Assembly: GCF_000195275.1 (NCBI RefSeq)
Contig: NC_015385.1
Coordinates: forward strand, 1,380,501-1,444,500
Length of the DNA stretch: 64,000 nt
Reading direction: 5' to 3'
DNA from: Treponema succinifaciens DSM 2489
GTDB taxonomy: Bacteria > Spirochaetota > Spirochaetia > Treponematales > Treponemataceae
Shown here: positions 25,861-34,999 of the stretch, piece after piece
Position numbering within the stretch: the first letter of the stretch is position 1
Layout: each line of letters opens with the position of its first letter
Notes under the pieces: model-generated
The model's database searches: none
What the model was told of the DNA's origin: nothing
The model's input: the letters and a program-made list of their open reading frames with translations, nothing else
Position numbers and translations under genes: made by a program

Positions 25861-25889
25861 TTGCGGTTTTATATGTAATATATTATATT
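25861..25889 (+). promoter_or_regulatory. Promoter of the Bax-inhibitor-1 gene
   Basis: TTGCGG (25861-25866) and TATATT (25884-25889) with a 17-base spacer; CGGAGG follows about 6 bases before the ATG at 25919. Confidence 0.6.
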
Positions 25890-25918
25890 TATAAAAATAA
25901 AATTTTCGGAGGAAATCT

Positions 25919-26629
25919 ATGGAAAATCAAATGACGTTTTACGCTCCAACAGAAACTGAACGGAAACTTTTCTTAACGAGAACTTATCTATGGATGGGAA
26001 TCGCACTTCTTGTAAGCGCGGTAGTTTCATTTTTCGCGGCAGAGTCAGGACTGATTATTTCTATTCTAAAGGCAACAGGCGGAATGGGACTTATCATTCT
26101 TTGCATTGCGGAAATCGGTCTTGTAGTCGGACTTACTTCTTCAATTAGAAAGATTTCTGTAGCAAACGCAAAGCTTTTGTTCATTTTGTATTCAGCTTTA
26201 AACGGGCTTACAATTTCTACAATTTTCTTTACATATACAGCAAGCTCAATCGCAATTTGCTTTGTTTCCGCAGCGGCAATGTTCTTTGGAATGTCGCTTT
26301 ACGGTCTTAAGACAAAATCAGATCTTACAACAGCCGGACGCTATCTTATGATGGCTTTGCTCGGAATTATCATCGCTTCTCTGCTGAATGGAATTTTGTT
26401 TCTTTTTGGAGCCGGAAGCACAATGTTCGACTGGCTGATTTCTGTTGCTTCTGTTGTTGTGTTCACAGGACTTACAGCTTATGACTCGCAGAAAATCATG
26501 CGCATTTCTTCAAGTGCGGACAATTCAGACTCGTTTAAGAAAATTGCGATTTACGGCGCGCTTGAGCTTTATCTTGATTTTATAAATATTTTCCTTTCGC
26601 TTTTAAGGCTTTTTGGAAACCGCAAATAA
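25919..26629 (+). CDS. Bax inhibitor-1/YccA family membrane protein
   Basis: A 236-residue polytopic protein with seven hydrophobic segments. Family marks are RTYLWMGIALLVSAVVSFF at the start, LYSALNGLTISTIFFTY in the third to fourth helix, and the signature TGLTAYDSQKIMRI with the paired Asp of the last helices (AYDSQ and LYLDFINIF). BI-1 homologues act as pH-dependent calcium leak channels, and YccA restrains FtsH; either role is possible here. It appears monocistronic, with its own promoter, and converges on the JAB-DinG gene 3 bases downstream. Confidence 0.88.
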   Translation: MENQMTFYAPTETERKLFLTRTYLWMGIALLVSAVVSFFAAESGLIISILKATGGMGLIILCIAEIGLVVGLTSSIRKISVANAKLLFILYSALNGLTISTIFFTYTASSIAICFVSAAAMFFGMSLYGLKTKSDLTTAGRYLMMALLGIIIASLLNGILFLFGAGSTMFDWLISVASVVVFTGLTAYDSQKIMRISSSADNSDSFKKIAIYGALELYLDFINIFLSLLRLFGNRK

Positions 26630-26632
26630 GTT

Positions 26633-29080
26633 TTAATTAAAAAAATTTTCAACAGCGTGCAGAATGGCATCCAAAGGCGAATACATTCTTTTTGTCATTG
26701 GCACGCTTCGTGTAAAAATTCCGCCATATTTTTTTTCAACTATGCGGCGGTCCAAGACAACGATAATGCCTTTGTCATCAGCGCGCCTCACAAGACGTCC
26801 AAACCCCTGCCTAAATTTTATTACAGCCTGAGGAAGGCTTAGCTGCATAAAAGGATTTCCGCCTTTTTTTTCAAGCGCTTCACTTCTTGCTGAAAAAACC
26901 GGATCATTCGGAACTGCAAACGGAAGCTTCACGATTATCACTTGACTAAGGCTGCTTCCAGGAACATCAACACCTTCCCAAAAACTGTCGGTTGCAAATA
27001 AAACGCTGTTTGTGTCTTTTTTGAATTTTTCAAGAAGCCTGAATCTGTCTTCATCGCCCTGCTTAAAAACTTCAATTCCGTTTTCAGAAAGAATATTCCG
27101 GCTTGCATTGAATGTAAATTTCAGGCTGTCATAGGAAGTAAAAAGAACAAGAGTTTTTCCGCCTGCAGCCAAAATAAGTTTTGGAACTGCATCTTCAACA
27201 AAAGTTTGAAAATACGAGCTGTCTGGGAATGGCGCGTCATTCGGAACTGCGAACAAGACATTTTCTTTGTATGGGAACGGGGAATCAAAACTGTCCTGCG
27301 CTACTCGCTCAGGCTCTGCAAAAGAAATTCCAACACGGCGAGTCCAGTAGCCAAAATTTCTGTCAATCTGCAAAGTCGCGCTTGTGCAGACAACAGTTTT
27401 CATCGGTTCAAAAACTCCAGAGTTCATCAAAGGCGCAATGTCCAGCGGAGTCTGAATAAACTGAACAAAAGTCACAAAATCTTCACCGGGGACTTTCGGA
27501 GGAATTTTCACTTTCTGAAGCCAAAAAACAGTGTCTTCTTTTTCTTCCCAAAGCAGAAAATTTCCGCACAAAGCCGCCAAAGATTCAAGACGGCGCAGAA
27601 CGGTCTTTGCTTCCCAGACTGCCGGAACTTCAGAATCCTTGTCATCGATTTTTTCCAGAAGTTCACGCACAAGATTGTTAAACGCAGAAATTGAAGATTT
27701 CAGTTTTGAAAGCGCGCTAAAAGTTCCGATGAATTTCTGAGAGTTTCCATTGTGAATTCTTGCGTTAAAATTTTCATCAAGTTCAAGAATCGAAATCTGA
27801 TCAAGTTCCAAAAGCGAATCTTTTATTCCATTGACAAGAGCCGGCGCACGTTCCATGCAGTCATCAGCGGAAGAAAACGCAGCAGCCTGAACAAGAAAAC
27901 CTGTGTTTGAACTTCTAAAAGTTCTGAATAAAAGATTCACCTGTTTCATCACTTTAAATCTTGTTATTATTTCACTGAAAAAACTGGTCGCGCTGTCTTC
28001 AATTCCGTGGGCTTCGTCAAAAACAATCCGCCTGTAAGGAGGCAGAACGGCCGCATTGTCGTAACCTGCTCCGTTCATCCGGCTTTCAATGTCTGCAAAC
28101 AAAAGATGATGGTTTACAATTATTATGTTCGCACTGGCAGCTTCATTGCGTACTTTCATCACAAAGCAATTTTCCCTGAACGGACATCTTCCGCCAAGAC
28201 AAGCATCGCTTTCGCTGTTGACTTTTGACCACACGCTTTCAGATGGAAGAAAGGTAAGATCGCTTTTGCTTCCTGTTGAGCTTGTCTTTACCCATTCATT
28301 TATCTTGTCAATAATTTCAATTTCTTCATTAAAAAGGCCTCTATCGTTTTCCGCTTCAGAGAGCCTTCGAAGACAGATGTAATTTTTCCGGCCTTTTAAA
28401 AGCACCGCCTTTATTTTTTTTCCGATTAATTTTTGCGCAAACGGAATATCTTTTTCAAAAAGCTGCTGCTGAAGATTTATAGTTCCCGTGGAAACAACAA
28501 CGCATTCCTTGTTTTTTACCGACCAAAGCATTGCCGGAATCAAATATGCAAAACTTTTTCCAACTCCAGTTCCGGCTTCAAAAACACCGATTTTTTCTTT
28601 ATTAAAGGAAGATGCGATTTCTTTTGAAAGTGAAATTTGGGCCGGACGCTCTTCATAGTTTCCGTAGGATTTTGCAAACGGGCCTTGGCATGAAAGGAAA
28701 AATGCGGTTTCGTCCTCATTCAAAAGCTCAATTTTTTTAGGCTTGACCGGCTCCACAACCACATAAACCCGGGAAACATCATTGTCAACTATGTAAAATC
28801 CGAGCGAGCTATCAGAAGCATTGTAGGCAATATTTTGGTCAGCCTCGCTTGGCGAAAGATTTCCGCTTGGATGATTATGGATTATGACATTTCCTTCTTT
28901 TGCGGCGTTTTTATTAACAACTACGGAATTTTCATTTCCGCGGGAACCAGCCTGAAGCGAAACGACAATACCTTCCAAATCTATTTTTCCAGCCCAAAAA
29001 ACTTCATTTCCATCCGCGTCCTTAATATCAGAGCGCATGGTGTCAATTACATTCTGGCTGAATCTTTTCAAGGCTTCCAT
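26633..29080 (-). CDS. JAB/MPN-domain fused to a DinG/XPD-type helicase
   Basis: An 815-residue fusion. Residues about 1-120 form a RadC-like JAB domain with the complete JAMM metal-ligand pattern HNHPSGNLSPSEAD. The rest is a superfamily 2 helicase of the DinG/XPD type: Walker A FEAGTGVGKSFAYL, four Cys for an Fe-S cluster (one in NYICLRRLS and three in ACLGGRCPFRENCF), DEAH box VFDEAHGIEDS, and C-terminal motifs LFATDSFWEGVDVPG and KFRQGFGRLVRR. It probably unwinds R-loops or forked DNA; the JAB part could be a nuclease-like or peptidase-like accessory, which is inference. ATG 29080 is preferred over a start 69 bases upstream because the extension is hydrophobic and runs through the promoter. 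Confidence 0.88.
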   Translation of the reverse strand: MEALKRFSQNVIDTMRSDIKDADGNEVFWAGKIDLEGIVVSLQAGSRGNENSVVVNKNAAKEGNVIIHNHPSGNLSPSEADQNIAYNASDSSLGFYIVDNDVSRVYVVVEPVKPKKIELLNEDETAFFLSCQGPFAKSYGNYEERPAQISLSKEIASSFNKEKIGVFEAGTGVGKSFAYLIPAMLWSVKNKECVVVSTGTINLQQQLFEKDIPFAQKLIGKKIKAVLLKGRKNYICLRRLSEAENDRGLFNEEIEIIDKINEWVKTSSTGSKSDLTFLPSESVWSKVNSESDACLGGRCPFRENCFVMKVRNEAASANIIIVNHHLLFADIESRMNGAGYDNAAVLPPYRRIVFDEAHGIEDSATSFFSEIITRFKVMKQVNLLFRTFRSSNTGFLVQAAAFSSADDCMERAPALVNGIKDSLLELDQISILELDENFNARIHNGNSQKFIGTFSALSKLKSSISAFNNLVRELLEKIDDKDSEVPAVWEAKTVLRRLESLAALCGNFLLWEEKEDTVFWLQKVKIPPKVPGEDFVTFVQFIQTPLDIAPLMNSGVFEPMKTVVCTSATLQIDRNFGYWTRRVGISFAEPERVAQDSFDSPFPYKENVLFAVPNDAPFPDSSYFQTFVEDAVPKLILAAGGKTLVLFTSYDSLKFTFNASRNILSENGIEVFKQGDEDRFRLLEKFKKDTNSVLFATDSFWEGVDVPGSSLSQVIIVKLPFAVPNDPVFSARSEALEKKGGNPFMQLSLPQAVIKFRQGFGRLVRRADDKGIIVVLDRRIVEKKYGGIFTRSVPMTKRMYSPLDAILHAVENFFN

Positions 29081-29090
29081 AATCAGCGAT

Positions 29091-29119
29091 ATTTTAGATT
29101 GAAAGAAAAAAATGTTCAA
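29091..29119 (-). promoter_or_regulatory. Promoter of the JAB-DinG gene
   Basis: Reading leftward, TTGAAC (29119 to 29114), a 17-base spacer and TAAAAT (29096 to 29091) lie 10 bases before the ATG at 29080. The leader would be only a few bases and shows no Shine-Dalgarno. Confidence 0.45.
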
Positions 29120-29134
29120 CAAGATGATTTTGTA

Positions 29135-29150
29135 TGTGAATAAAATCACA
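29135..29150. promoter_or_regulatory. CRP/FNR-type palindrome
   Basis: TGTGA-ATAAAA-TCACA, a perfect 5-6-5 palindrome of the CRP/FNR consensus form. It lies about 131 bases upstream of the predicted mdh start site and about 58 bases upstream of the predicted dinG start site, so either gene could be the target. Confidence 0.45.
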
Positions 29151-29158
29151 ATATTTTC

Positions 29159-29181
29159 TGTGAACTGTTATAAATTTCACA
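29159..29181. promoter_or_regulatory. Second TGTGAA/TTCACA inverted repeat
   Basis: TGTGAA (29159-29164) and TTCACA (29176-29181) share the half-sites of the neighbouring palindrome but with an 11-base spacer. The two repeats are about 27 bases apart centre to centre. It may be a weak or composite site. Confidence 0.3.
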
Positions 29182-29238
29182 AAAAAATGAAAAATTCTCA
29201 AAATCATGCTTAAAAGGCCGTTTTCGTTTTTATTTCTA

Positions 29239-29267
29239 TTAACAGGTGTTTTTTTTTGTATTATAAT
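29239..29267 (+). promoter_or_regulatory. Promoter of mdh-fumC
   Basis: TTAACA (29239-29244) and a perfect TATAAT (29262-29267), 17 bases apart, give a leader of about 80 bases before the ATG at 29354. CAGGAGA precedes that ATG. Confidence 0.65.
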
Positions 29268-29353
29268 ATAATTTGAATGTTGCTGTCATAGAAGGAATCT
29301 TCTTCGGACTATGCGGCGGCTCTTTTAAAACCATTTGCACACAGGAGATATTT

Positions 29354-30295
29354 ATGGCAAACAAAATCACCATTATTGGTGCTGGACAAGTTGGCTCATC
29401 TATTGCTTATGCCCTTTGTCTTAAGAGCATTGCAACTGAAATCGTTATGATTGACATTGACAAAAACCGCGCTATGGGAGAAGCACTGGACATTCGCCAG
29501 GGAACTCCATACATGAGTCCTGTAAATATTCATGACGGCTCTTATGAAGACGCAAAAGACTCCGATCTTGTAATCCTGACTTCTGGAGTTGCACGCAAGC
29601 CTGGACAGTCTCGTCTTGACCTTGCGCAGACAAATGTAAACATAACAAAGTCAATTATTCCGCAGATTGCAAAAGTTGCTCCAAACGCAATTTATATTAT
29701 TGTTGCAAATCCTGTTGACATCCTTACATATCAGTTTGTAAAAACATCTGGAATTCCTGCTGACCACATTCTTGGAACAGGAACTTTGCTTGACACAGCA
29801 AGATTACGCACAAAAATCGCTGATGTATACGGAATCGGACAGCCTAACCTTCACGCTTATGTTTTCGGCGAGCATGGAGATTCTTCATTTGTTCCGTGGT
29901 CTTTGGTAAATATTGCTTCTGTTCCTGTAGACTCATACTACGACAGCCTCAACGGAAAAGGAAAAGCAAAACCTGACCATGCAGAAATAGAGGACTTTGT
30001 ACGCAAATCAGGCGGAATCATTATTTCAGCAAAAAAATGCACAAATTACGGAATCGGAGCTACAACAGCTCGTCTTTGCGAAATCATCAAAAATTCAAAT
30101 GACTCTGTTACAATCGCTTCTTCAATGCTTACAGGCGAATATGGAATCAGCGATGTGTGCTTGAGCATTCTAACAGTTGTAGGCGGACACGGAATCACAG
30201 GACGTCTTGTTGCTCCTCTTACAGACAACGAGATTGCCCAGCTCAAGCATTCCGCAGACTGCCTCAAAGACGTAATCAAGCAGCTGGAGTTCTAA
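29354..30295 (+). CDS. mdh: NAD-dependent malate dehydrogenase (LDH-like fold)
   Basis: A 313-residue member of the lactate/malate dehydrogenase family. The Rossmann motif is IIGAGQVGSSIAYAL, the NAD-ribose Asp is in MIDIDKN, and the catalytic His is in FGEHGDSSF. At the substrate-specificity position the loop reads ARKPGQSR, with Arg where lactate dehydrogenases have Gln (QKPGETR). This favours oxaloacetate/malate over pyruvate/lactate. ATG 29354 follows a good ribosome site; an upstream extension of 27 codons is not needed. fumC begins at the very next base after the stop, so the pair converts oxaloacetate to malate to fumarate. A lactate dehydrogenase identity remains possible without assay. 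Confidence 0.82.
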   Translation: MANKITIIGAGQVGSSIAYALCLKSIATEIVMIDIDKNRAMGEALDIRQGTPYMSPVNIHDGSYEDAKDSDLVILTSGVARKPGQSRLDLAQTNVNITKSIIPQIAKVAPNAIYIIVANPVDILTYQFVKTSGIPADHILGTGTLLDTARLRTKIADVYGIGQPNLHAYVFGEHGDSSFVPWSLVNIASVPVDSYYDSLNGKGKAKPDHAEIEDFVRKSGGIIISAKKCTNYGIGATTARLCEIIKNSNDSVTIASSMLTGEYGISDVCLSILTVVGGHGITGRLVAPLTDNEIAQLKHSADCLKDVIKQLEF

Positions 30296-31684
30296 ATGGA
30301 ATACAGAATTGAACATGACAGCATGGGAGAGGTAAAAGTTCCTGCTGACAAACTCTGGGGCGCGCAGACTGAACGCAGCCACGAGAATTTTCTTATCGGC
30401 GTTGGAATTGAAACAATGCCGCGTGAAATTACAAAGGCTTTTGGCTATCTGAAAAAGGCGGCGGCGCTTGCGAACAATGCGCTCAAACCTGAAAAAATGA
30501 CAGACAAAAAGCTCAAGTCAATTTCCCAGGCTTGCGATGAAGTTATTTCAGGCTCATTGAACGAAAACTTTCCGCTTGTTGTATGGCAGACAGGTTCTGG
30601 CACACAGTCAAACATGAATACAAACGAAGTTATTGCGAACAGAGCTAACCAGATTGCAGGCGAAAAACTTTGCCATCCGAATGACGACATAAACATGAGT
30701 CAGTCTTCAAACGACACTTTTCCAACCGCAATGCACATTGCCGCTGTTGTTGAAGTTGAAGACAAGCTTTTTCCGGCAATCGACATTCTTGTTGACACTT
30801 TCAAAAAACTGGAAAAAGTAAACGAAGGCATTGTAAAGTCAGGACGCACTCACCTTCAGGATGCTGTTCCAATTCAGTTCTCGCAGGAAATTTCTGGCTG
30901 GAGAACTTCTCTTGAGCGCGACAAGGAAATGCTTTCCTCCTCCCTTCCATATTTGAAGCAGCTTGCCTTGGGAGGAACAGCGGTCGGAACAGGACTCAAT
31001 GCTCCATCTGGATTTGATACTCTTGTTGCAAAGAAAGTTTCAGAGCTCACAGGAAAAGACTTTGTTACAGCTCCAAATAAATTCCATGCCTTGACTTCAA
31101 AAGATGAAATTGTATTTGCGCACGGAGCTTTAAAAGCACTTGCCGCTGACTTGATGAAAATCGCAAACGATGTAAGATGGCTTGCTTCCGGTCCAAGATG
31201 CGGAATCGGTGAAATCCATATTCCAGAAAACGAGCCGGGCTCTTCAATCATGCCGGGAAAAGTAAATCCAACACAGTGCGAGGCAATGACAATGGTTGCT
31301 GTTCAGGTTATGGGAAATGACGCTGCTGTTGGAATGGCTGCTTCACAGGGAAACTTTGAGCTGAATGTATTTATGCCGGTAATCGCATATAATTTTCTTC
31401 AGTCTGTAAGGCTTCTTGCTGAAGTAATGGTAAGTTTCAACAAAAACTGCGCGGTTGGAATCACAGCAAACAAGGAAAAAATGCACTTCAACTTGTACAA
31501 TTCCCTAATGCTTGTAACAGCCCTGAACCCATACATCGGATACGAAAACGCAGCAAAAACAAGCCACAAAGCTTATGAAGAAAATATTTCACTTAAAGAT
31601 GCCTGTGTACAGCTTGGCTTCCTTACAGCTGAAAAATTTGACGATGTTTTCCATCCAGAAGAAATGGCTGGCGTAAAAAAATAA
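30296..31684 (+). CDS. fumC: Class II fumarate hydratase
   Basis: Iron-independent fumarase of 462 residues, the normal FumC length. Motifs: SGTQSNMNTNEVIANRA near the start, NDTFPTAMHIAA, the catalytic-region GRTHLQDAVPIQF and the superfamily signature GSSIMPGKVNPTQCEAM. Aspartase is excluded by the fumarase-type GRTHLQDAVPI and TGSGTQSNMN segments. It directly abuts mdh and supplies fumarate for the reductase encoded about 7 kb downstream on the same strand. Confidence 0.93.
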   Translation: MEYRIEHDSMGEVKVPADKLWGAQTERSHENFLIGVGIETMPREITKAFGYLKKAAALANNALKPEKMTDKKLKSISQACDEVISGSLNENFPLVVWQTGSGTQSNMNTNEVIANRANQIAGEKLCHPNDDINMSQSSNDTFPTAMHIAAVVEVEDKLFPAIDILVDTFKKLEKVNEGIVKSGRTHLQDAVPIQFSQEISGWRTSLERDKEMLSSSLPYLKQLALGGTAVGTGLNAPSGFDTLVAKKVSELTGKDFVTAPNKFHALTSKDEIVFAHGALKALAADLMKIANDVRWLASGPRCGIGEIHIPENEPGSSIMPGKVNPTQCEAMTMVAVQVMGNDAAVGMAASQGNFELNVFMPVIAYNFLQSVRLLAEVMVSFNKNCAVGITANKEKMHFNLYNSLMLVTALNPYIGYENAAKTSHKAYEENISLKDACVQLGFLTAEKFDDVFHPEEMAGVKK

Positions 31685-31692
31685 AAATACCA

Positions 31693-31716
31693 AGCCTTAA
31701 GTTTTTGCTTGAGGCT
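31693..31716 (+). other. Hairpin between fumC and hdrB without U-tract
   Basis: AGCCTTAAG (31693-31701) pairs with CTTGAGGCT (31708-31716), nine pairs with one G-T, and no T-run after it. It is a poor terminator, so read-through from mdh-fumC into the hdr genes is plausible. Confidence 0.4.
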
Positions 31717-31748
31717 AGCTAAAAATATCCTGCACTTAGGAGCAAAGA

Positions 31749-32588
31749 ATGAGTGAGAACCAGACACACACACTGACTTATTCTTATTTTCCAGGCTGCA
31801 CGCTAAAAAACAAAGCGAAGGATTTGGACTTATACGGTCGTTTAAGCGCGGAAGCTCTTGGTTTCAAACTTGAAGAAATCGAAGAGTGGCAGTGCTGCGG
31901 CGGTGTATATCCTACAGGCAAAAATGAAATTGCCTCAAAGCTTCCTTCTGTCCGGGCTTTGGCTGCATCCAGAGATAAGAACCATGCATTGGTAACACTG
32001 TGCTCAGCGTGTTACAATGTAATCAAGCAGGTGAACAATGACCTGCAGAATGACGAGAACACAATTTTAAAAGTAAACAACTATCTCGCCCAAGACAATA
32101 TTGAATACCACGGAGAGACGAAAGTCCTTCACTTCCTTGAAGTTCTCCGTGATGAGATCGGCTGGGACAACGTAAAGAAGGCCGTCAAGAATCCTTTCAA
32201 GGGAAAGAAAATCGGCGCCTATTACGGCTGTCTTCTTCTTCGCCCGGGAAAGGTGATGGAATTTGACGATCCGGAGAATCCGAAAATTCTTGAGGACTTC
32301 ATAACCGCAATCGGCGGAACTCCGGTCATTTATGCCCAGCGCAACGAGTGCTGCGGCGCCTATGCCGCGTTTGAGGACGAAACGATTCCCCAGAAAAGGT
32401 CGGCTTCGATTCTTGCGAACGCCGAGGACATGGGAGCAGACTTCCTTGTCACAAGCTGCCCTCTGTGCCGCTACAATCTCATAAAGAACAAAGGCTCCTC
32501 AAAGCTTGATGTCATCTACTTTACGGAACTTCTTGCGGAAGCTCTCGGCGTAAAGGATGCCGTGGCAAAGGAGGCTGTGAATGCTTGA
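31749..32588 (+). CDS. hdrB: Heterodisulfide reductase subunit B homologue
   Basis: A 279-residue HdrB-like protein with two complete CCG domains: Cys17, then CCGG and CSAC in the N-terminal half, and YGC, NECCGA and CPLC in the C-terminal half. In methanogens these bind two non-cubane [4Fe-4S] clusters that cleave the CoM-S-S-CoB disulfide; bacterial homologues are thought to act on other disulfides or pass electrons onward. AGGAG lies 9 bases before the ATG. It overlaps hdrC by 8 bases. It is the first of nine same-strand redox genes. The substrate here is unknown; no dsrC is in the window. Confidence 0.9.
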   Translation: MSENQTHTLTYSYFPGCTLKNKAKDLDLYGRLSAEALGFKLEEIEEWQCCGGVYPTGKNEIASKLPSVRALAASRDKNHALVTLCSACYNVIKQVNNDLQNDENTILKVNNYLAQDNIEYHGETKVLHFLEVLRDEIGWDNVKKAVKNPFKGKKIGAYYGCLLLRPGKVMEFDDPENPKILEDFITAIGGTPVIYAQRNECCGAYAAFEDETIPQKRSASILANAEDMGADFLVTSCPLCRYNLIKNKGSSKLDVIYFTELLAEALGVKDAVAKEAVNA

Positions 32589-32976
32589 GTCAGAAATTCA
32601 GAAATACAAGGAACTGATTCTTGAGACAAGCGGAGTCAATCCGAAAAAATGCATGGTCTGCGGAAAATGCTCTGGAACCTGCCCTAATTACGACTCTATG
32701 GAATATCATCCGCATCAGTTTGTGCAGATGGTTGAGAACGGAGAAATCGAGCCGCTTTTGAAGAGCAAATCGATTTATACCTGTCTGAGCTGTTTCGCCT
32801 GCCTTGAGAGATGTCCACGCCAGGTCGAGCCGGCCAAGCTTATTGACGCTGTGCGCACTGTAGTCGAGCGTGAGCGCGGTCCGCTTCATCTTGATCCTGT
32901 TCAGGTTCCTGAAAAGCTTGATGAAGAGACTCCGCAGCAGCTTTTGATGAGCGCATTCAGAAAGTACCGCAAATAG
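32581..32976 (+). CDS. hdrC: Heterodisulfide reductase subunit C homologue
   Basis: A 131-residue ferredoxin-like subunit carrying two [4Fe-4S] motifs, CMVCGKCSGTCP and CLSCFACLERCP, that relays electrons between HdrA and HdrB. It is soluble with no membrane helix, unlike membrane-bound HdrDE-type partners. The length is slightly below the ~180 of methanogen HdrC. It is coupled to hdrB by overlap and followed by hdrA after 10 bases. Confidence 0.9.
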   Translation: MLESEIQKYKELILETSGVNPKKCMVCGKCSGTCPNYDSMEYHPHQFVQMVENGEIEPLLKSKSIYTCLSCFACLERCPRQVEPAKLIDAVRTVVERERGPLHLDPVQVPEKLDEETPQQLLMSAFRKYRK

Positions 32977-32986
32977 GAGCAGCATC

Positions 32987-34999
32987 ATGGAAAGAATCGG
33001 TGTTTTCGTGTGCCATTGCGGCACAAACATTGCAGGCACTGTTGACGTTGCAAAAGTAGCTGAAGAGCTCGGCAAGGTGAACGGTGTAGTTTATTCAACT
33101 CATTATACATATATGTGTTCTTCCGCCGGTCAGAAAATGATCGAGGACAAGATTCACGAGCTGAACCTTACTGGTGTGGTTCTGTGCTCCTGTTCTCCGC
33201 GTATGCATGAGAAGACCTTCCGTTCCTGTGCGGAGCGCGCCGGCTTGAATGCTTACAAGGTGGAAGTCGCGAACATCCGTGAGCAGTGCTCATGGGTTAT
33301 GAAAGAAATGGGCGATGCAACAGAAAAAGCCATTGCTTTGGGCAAGGCGGCTGTCGCAAAGACAATTCTTGACACGCCTCTTATTGAAGGCGAGACTCCA
33401 ATGACAAAACGCGCATTGGTAATCGGCGGCGGTATCGCAGGAATCACGGCTGCACTCGACATTGCGGACGCGGGATTTCCGGTTGATATTGTTGAGAAGG
33501 ACTATACGGTCGGCGGAAAGATGGCGAAGCTTGACAAGACTTTCCCTACATTGGACTGCGCGTCCTGTATCGTCACGCCGAAAATGACTGAAGTCAGCCA
33601 GAATCCGAACATCCGCATCCTCTCCTACTCGGAAGTTGCAGGTGTGAAAGGATATATCGGAAACTTCGAGGTGGACATCAAACGCCATCCGCGCTATGTT
33701 GACGAGACGAAATGCACGGGCTGCGGAGCGTGTATCGAAAAGTGTCCGAACAAGAAAGTTCCGAACGCATTCAACCTGAACCTGAACAACCGCAAGGCGA
33801 TCGACATTCCGTTTGCCCAGGCTGTTCCGAAGGTGGCCGCAATCTCCGCGGACTACTGTCTTCACATGAAAGGCCTCAAGAACGGCAAGGACAATGTCTG
33901 CGGATTCTGCGAGAAGGCCTGTGCAGCAGGAGCAATCAACTTCCATCAGGAAGAGACAATGCTTACTGAAAAATACGGCGCAATCATCGTGGCTACCGGT
34001 TACAATCCGATCAGCCTTGAGAAATTCGATGAGTACGCATACAGCCAGAGTCCTGACGTCGTTTCATCACTTGAATTCGAGCGCCTCTGCAACGCATCAG
34101 GTCCTACAAACGGACATCTTCTCCGCCCTTCAGACGGAAAGGAGCCGAAGAACATCGTGTTCGTCCAGTGCGTGGGAAGCCGCTGTTCTGCGGACTCCAC
34201 AAAGGGCCACGAATACTGCTCAAAAATCTGCTGTATGTACACTGCGAAGCATGCGATTCTTACCCGCGACCACTATCCTGACACAAACATCACCGTCTTC
34301 TATATCGACGTGCGCACTCCGGGAAAGAACTTTGATGAATTCTACCGCCGCGCGGTTGAGCAGTACGGTGTCCACTACATCAAGGGACAGGTGGGAAAAG
34401 TAACTCCGCTCTCTGACGGAACTCTTGATGTACAGGGCTCTGACCTGATTCTGAACAGACAGGTTCACATCAAAGCGGATATGGTTGTACTTGCAGCCTC
34501 AATCGAGGCCGACAAGTCGGCGCGTCCGCTTGCGACAATGCTCACGACATCCATGGACAACAATGACTTCTTCCTTGAGGCCCATGCAAAGCTCCGTCCT
34601 GTTGAGTCTCCTACAGCCGGCATTTTCCTTGCCGGATGCTGTCAGGGACCTAAGGATATTCCGGAGACTGTAGCGCAGTCTTCAGGCGCGGCCGCAAAGG
34701 CGATCTGCCTGCTTGTAAAGGACAAGCTCAAGAACAATCCTTGCACTGCGAATCCGAACGAGAACGCCTGCAACGGCTGCGGCCAGTGCGCGAACGTCTG
34801 TCCTTACGGCGCGATTTCTTACATCGAGAAGGATTTCCGCGGACCGAACAGAACTACAATCACACGCCGTGTTTCCCAGGTGAACAAGGCTATGTGCCAC
34901 GGATGCGGAGCCTGTACGGTCGCCTGTCCTTCCGGCGCGATGGATCTGTTAGGATTCAGCAACAAACAAATCTTGGCGGAGGTTGACTCAGTACTGTAA
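32987..34999 (+). CDS. hdrA: Heterodisulfide reductase subunit A homologue (FAD, multi-cluster)
   Basis: A 670-residue HdrA-type flavoprotein, the subunit that carries out electron bifurcation in characterised Hdr complexes. From the N-terminus: a Cys-rich domain (VCHCGTNIAG, CSCSPRMHEKTFR), the FAD-binding loop VIGGGIAGITAALDIADAG, the family segment TLDCASCIVTPKM, a central ferredoxin pair (CTGCGACIEKCP and CGFCEKACAAGAI), and two C-terminal clusters (CNGCGQCANVCP, CHGCGACTVACP). At least four [4Fe-4S] clusters are therefore possible. It sits between hdrC and the mvhD-like gene, the arrangement of Hdr-Mvh and Hdr-Flx loci. Confidence 0.93.
   Translation: MERIGVFVCHCGTNIAGTVDVAKVAEELGKVNGVVYSTHYTYMCSSAGQKMIEDKIHELNLTGVVLCSCSPRMHEKTFRSCAERAGLNAYKVEVANIREQCSWVMKEMGDATEKAIALGKAAVAKTILDTPLIEGETPMTKRALVIGGGIAGITAALDIADAGFPVDIVEKDYTVGGKMAKLDKTFPTLDCASCIVTPKMTEVSQNPNIRILSYSEVAGVKGYIGNFEVDIKRHPRYVDETKCTGCGACIEKCPNKKVPNAFNLNLNNRKAIDIPFAQAVPKVAAISADYCLHMKGLKNGKDNVCGFCEKACAAGAINFHQEETMLTEKYGAIIVATGYNPISLEKFDEYAYSQSPDVVSSLEFERLCNASGPTNGHLLRPSDGKEPKNIVFVQCVGSRCSADSTKGHEYCSKICCMYTAKHAILTRDHYPDTNITVFYIDVRTPGKNFDEFYRRAVEQYGVHYIKGQVGKVTPLSDGTLDVQGSDLILNRQVHIKADMVVLAASIEADKSARPLATMLTTSMDNNDFFLEAHAKLRPVESPTAGIFLAGCCQGPKDIPETVAQSSGAAAKAICLLVKDKLKNNPCTANPNENACNGCGQCANVCPYGAISYIEKDFRGPNRTTITRRVSQVNKAMCHGCGACTVACPSGAMDLLGFSNKQILAEVDSVL

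Noticed and set aside
31693-31716. fumC-hdrB hairpin as a terminator
   Set aside because: The stem is good, but no T-run follows on the sense strand, so termination is doubtful.
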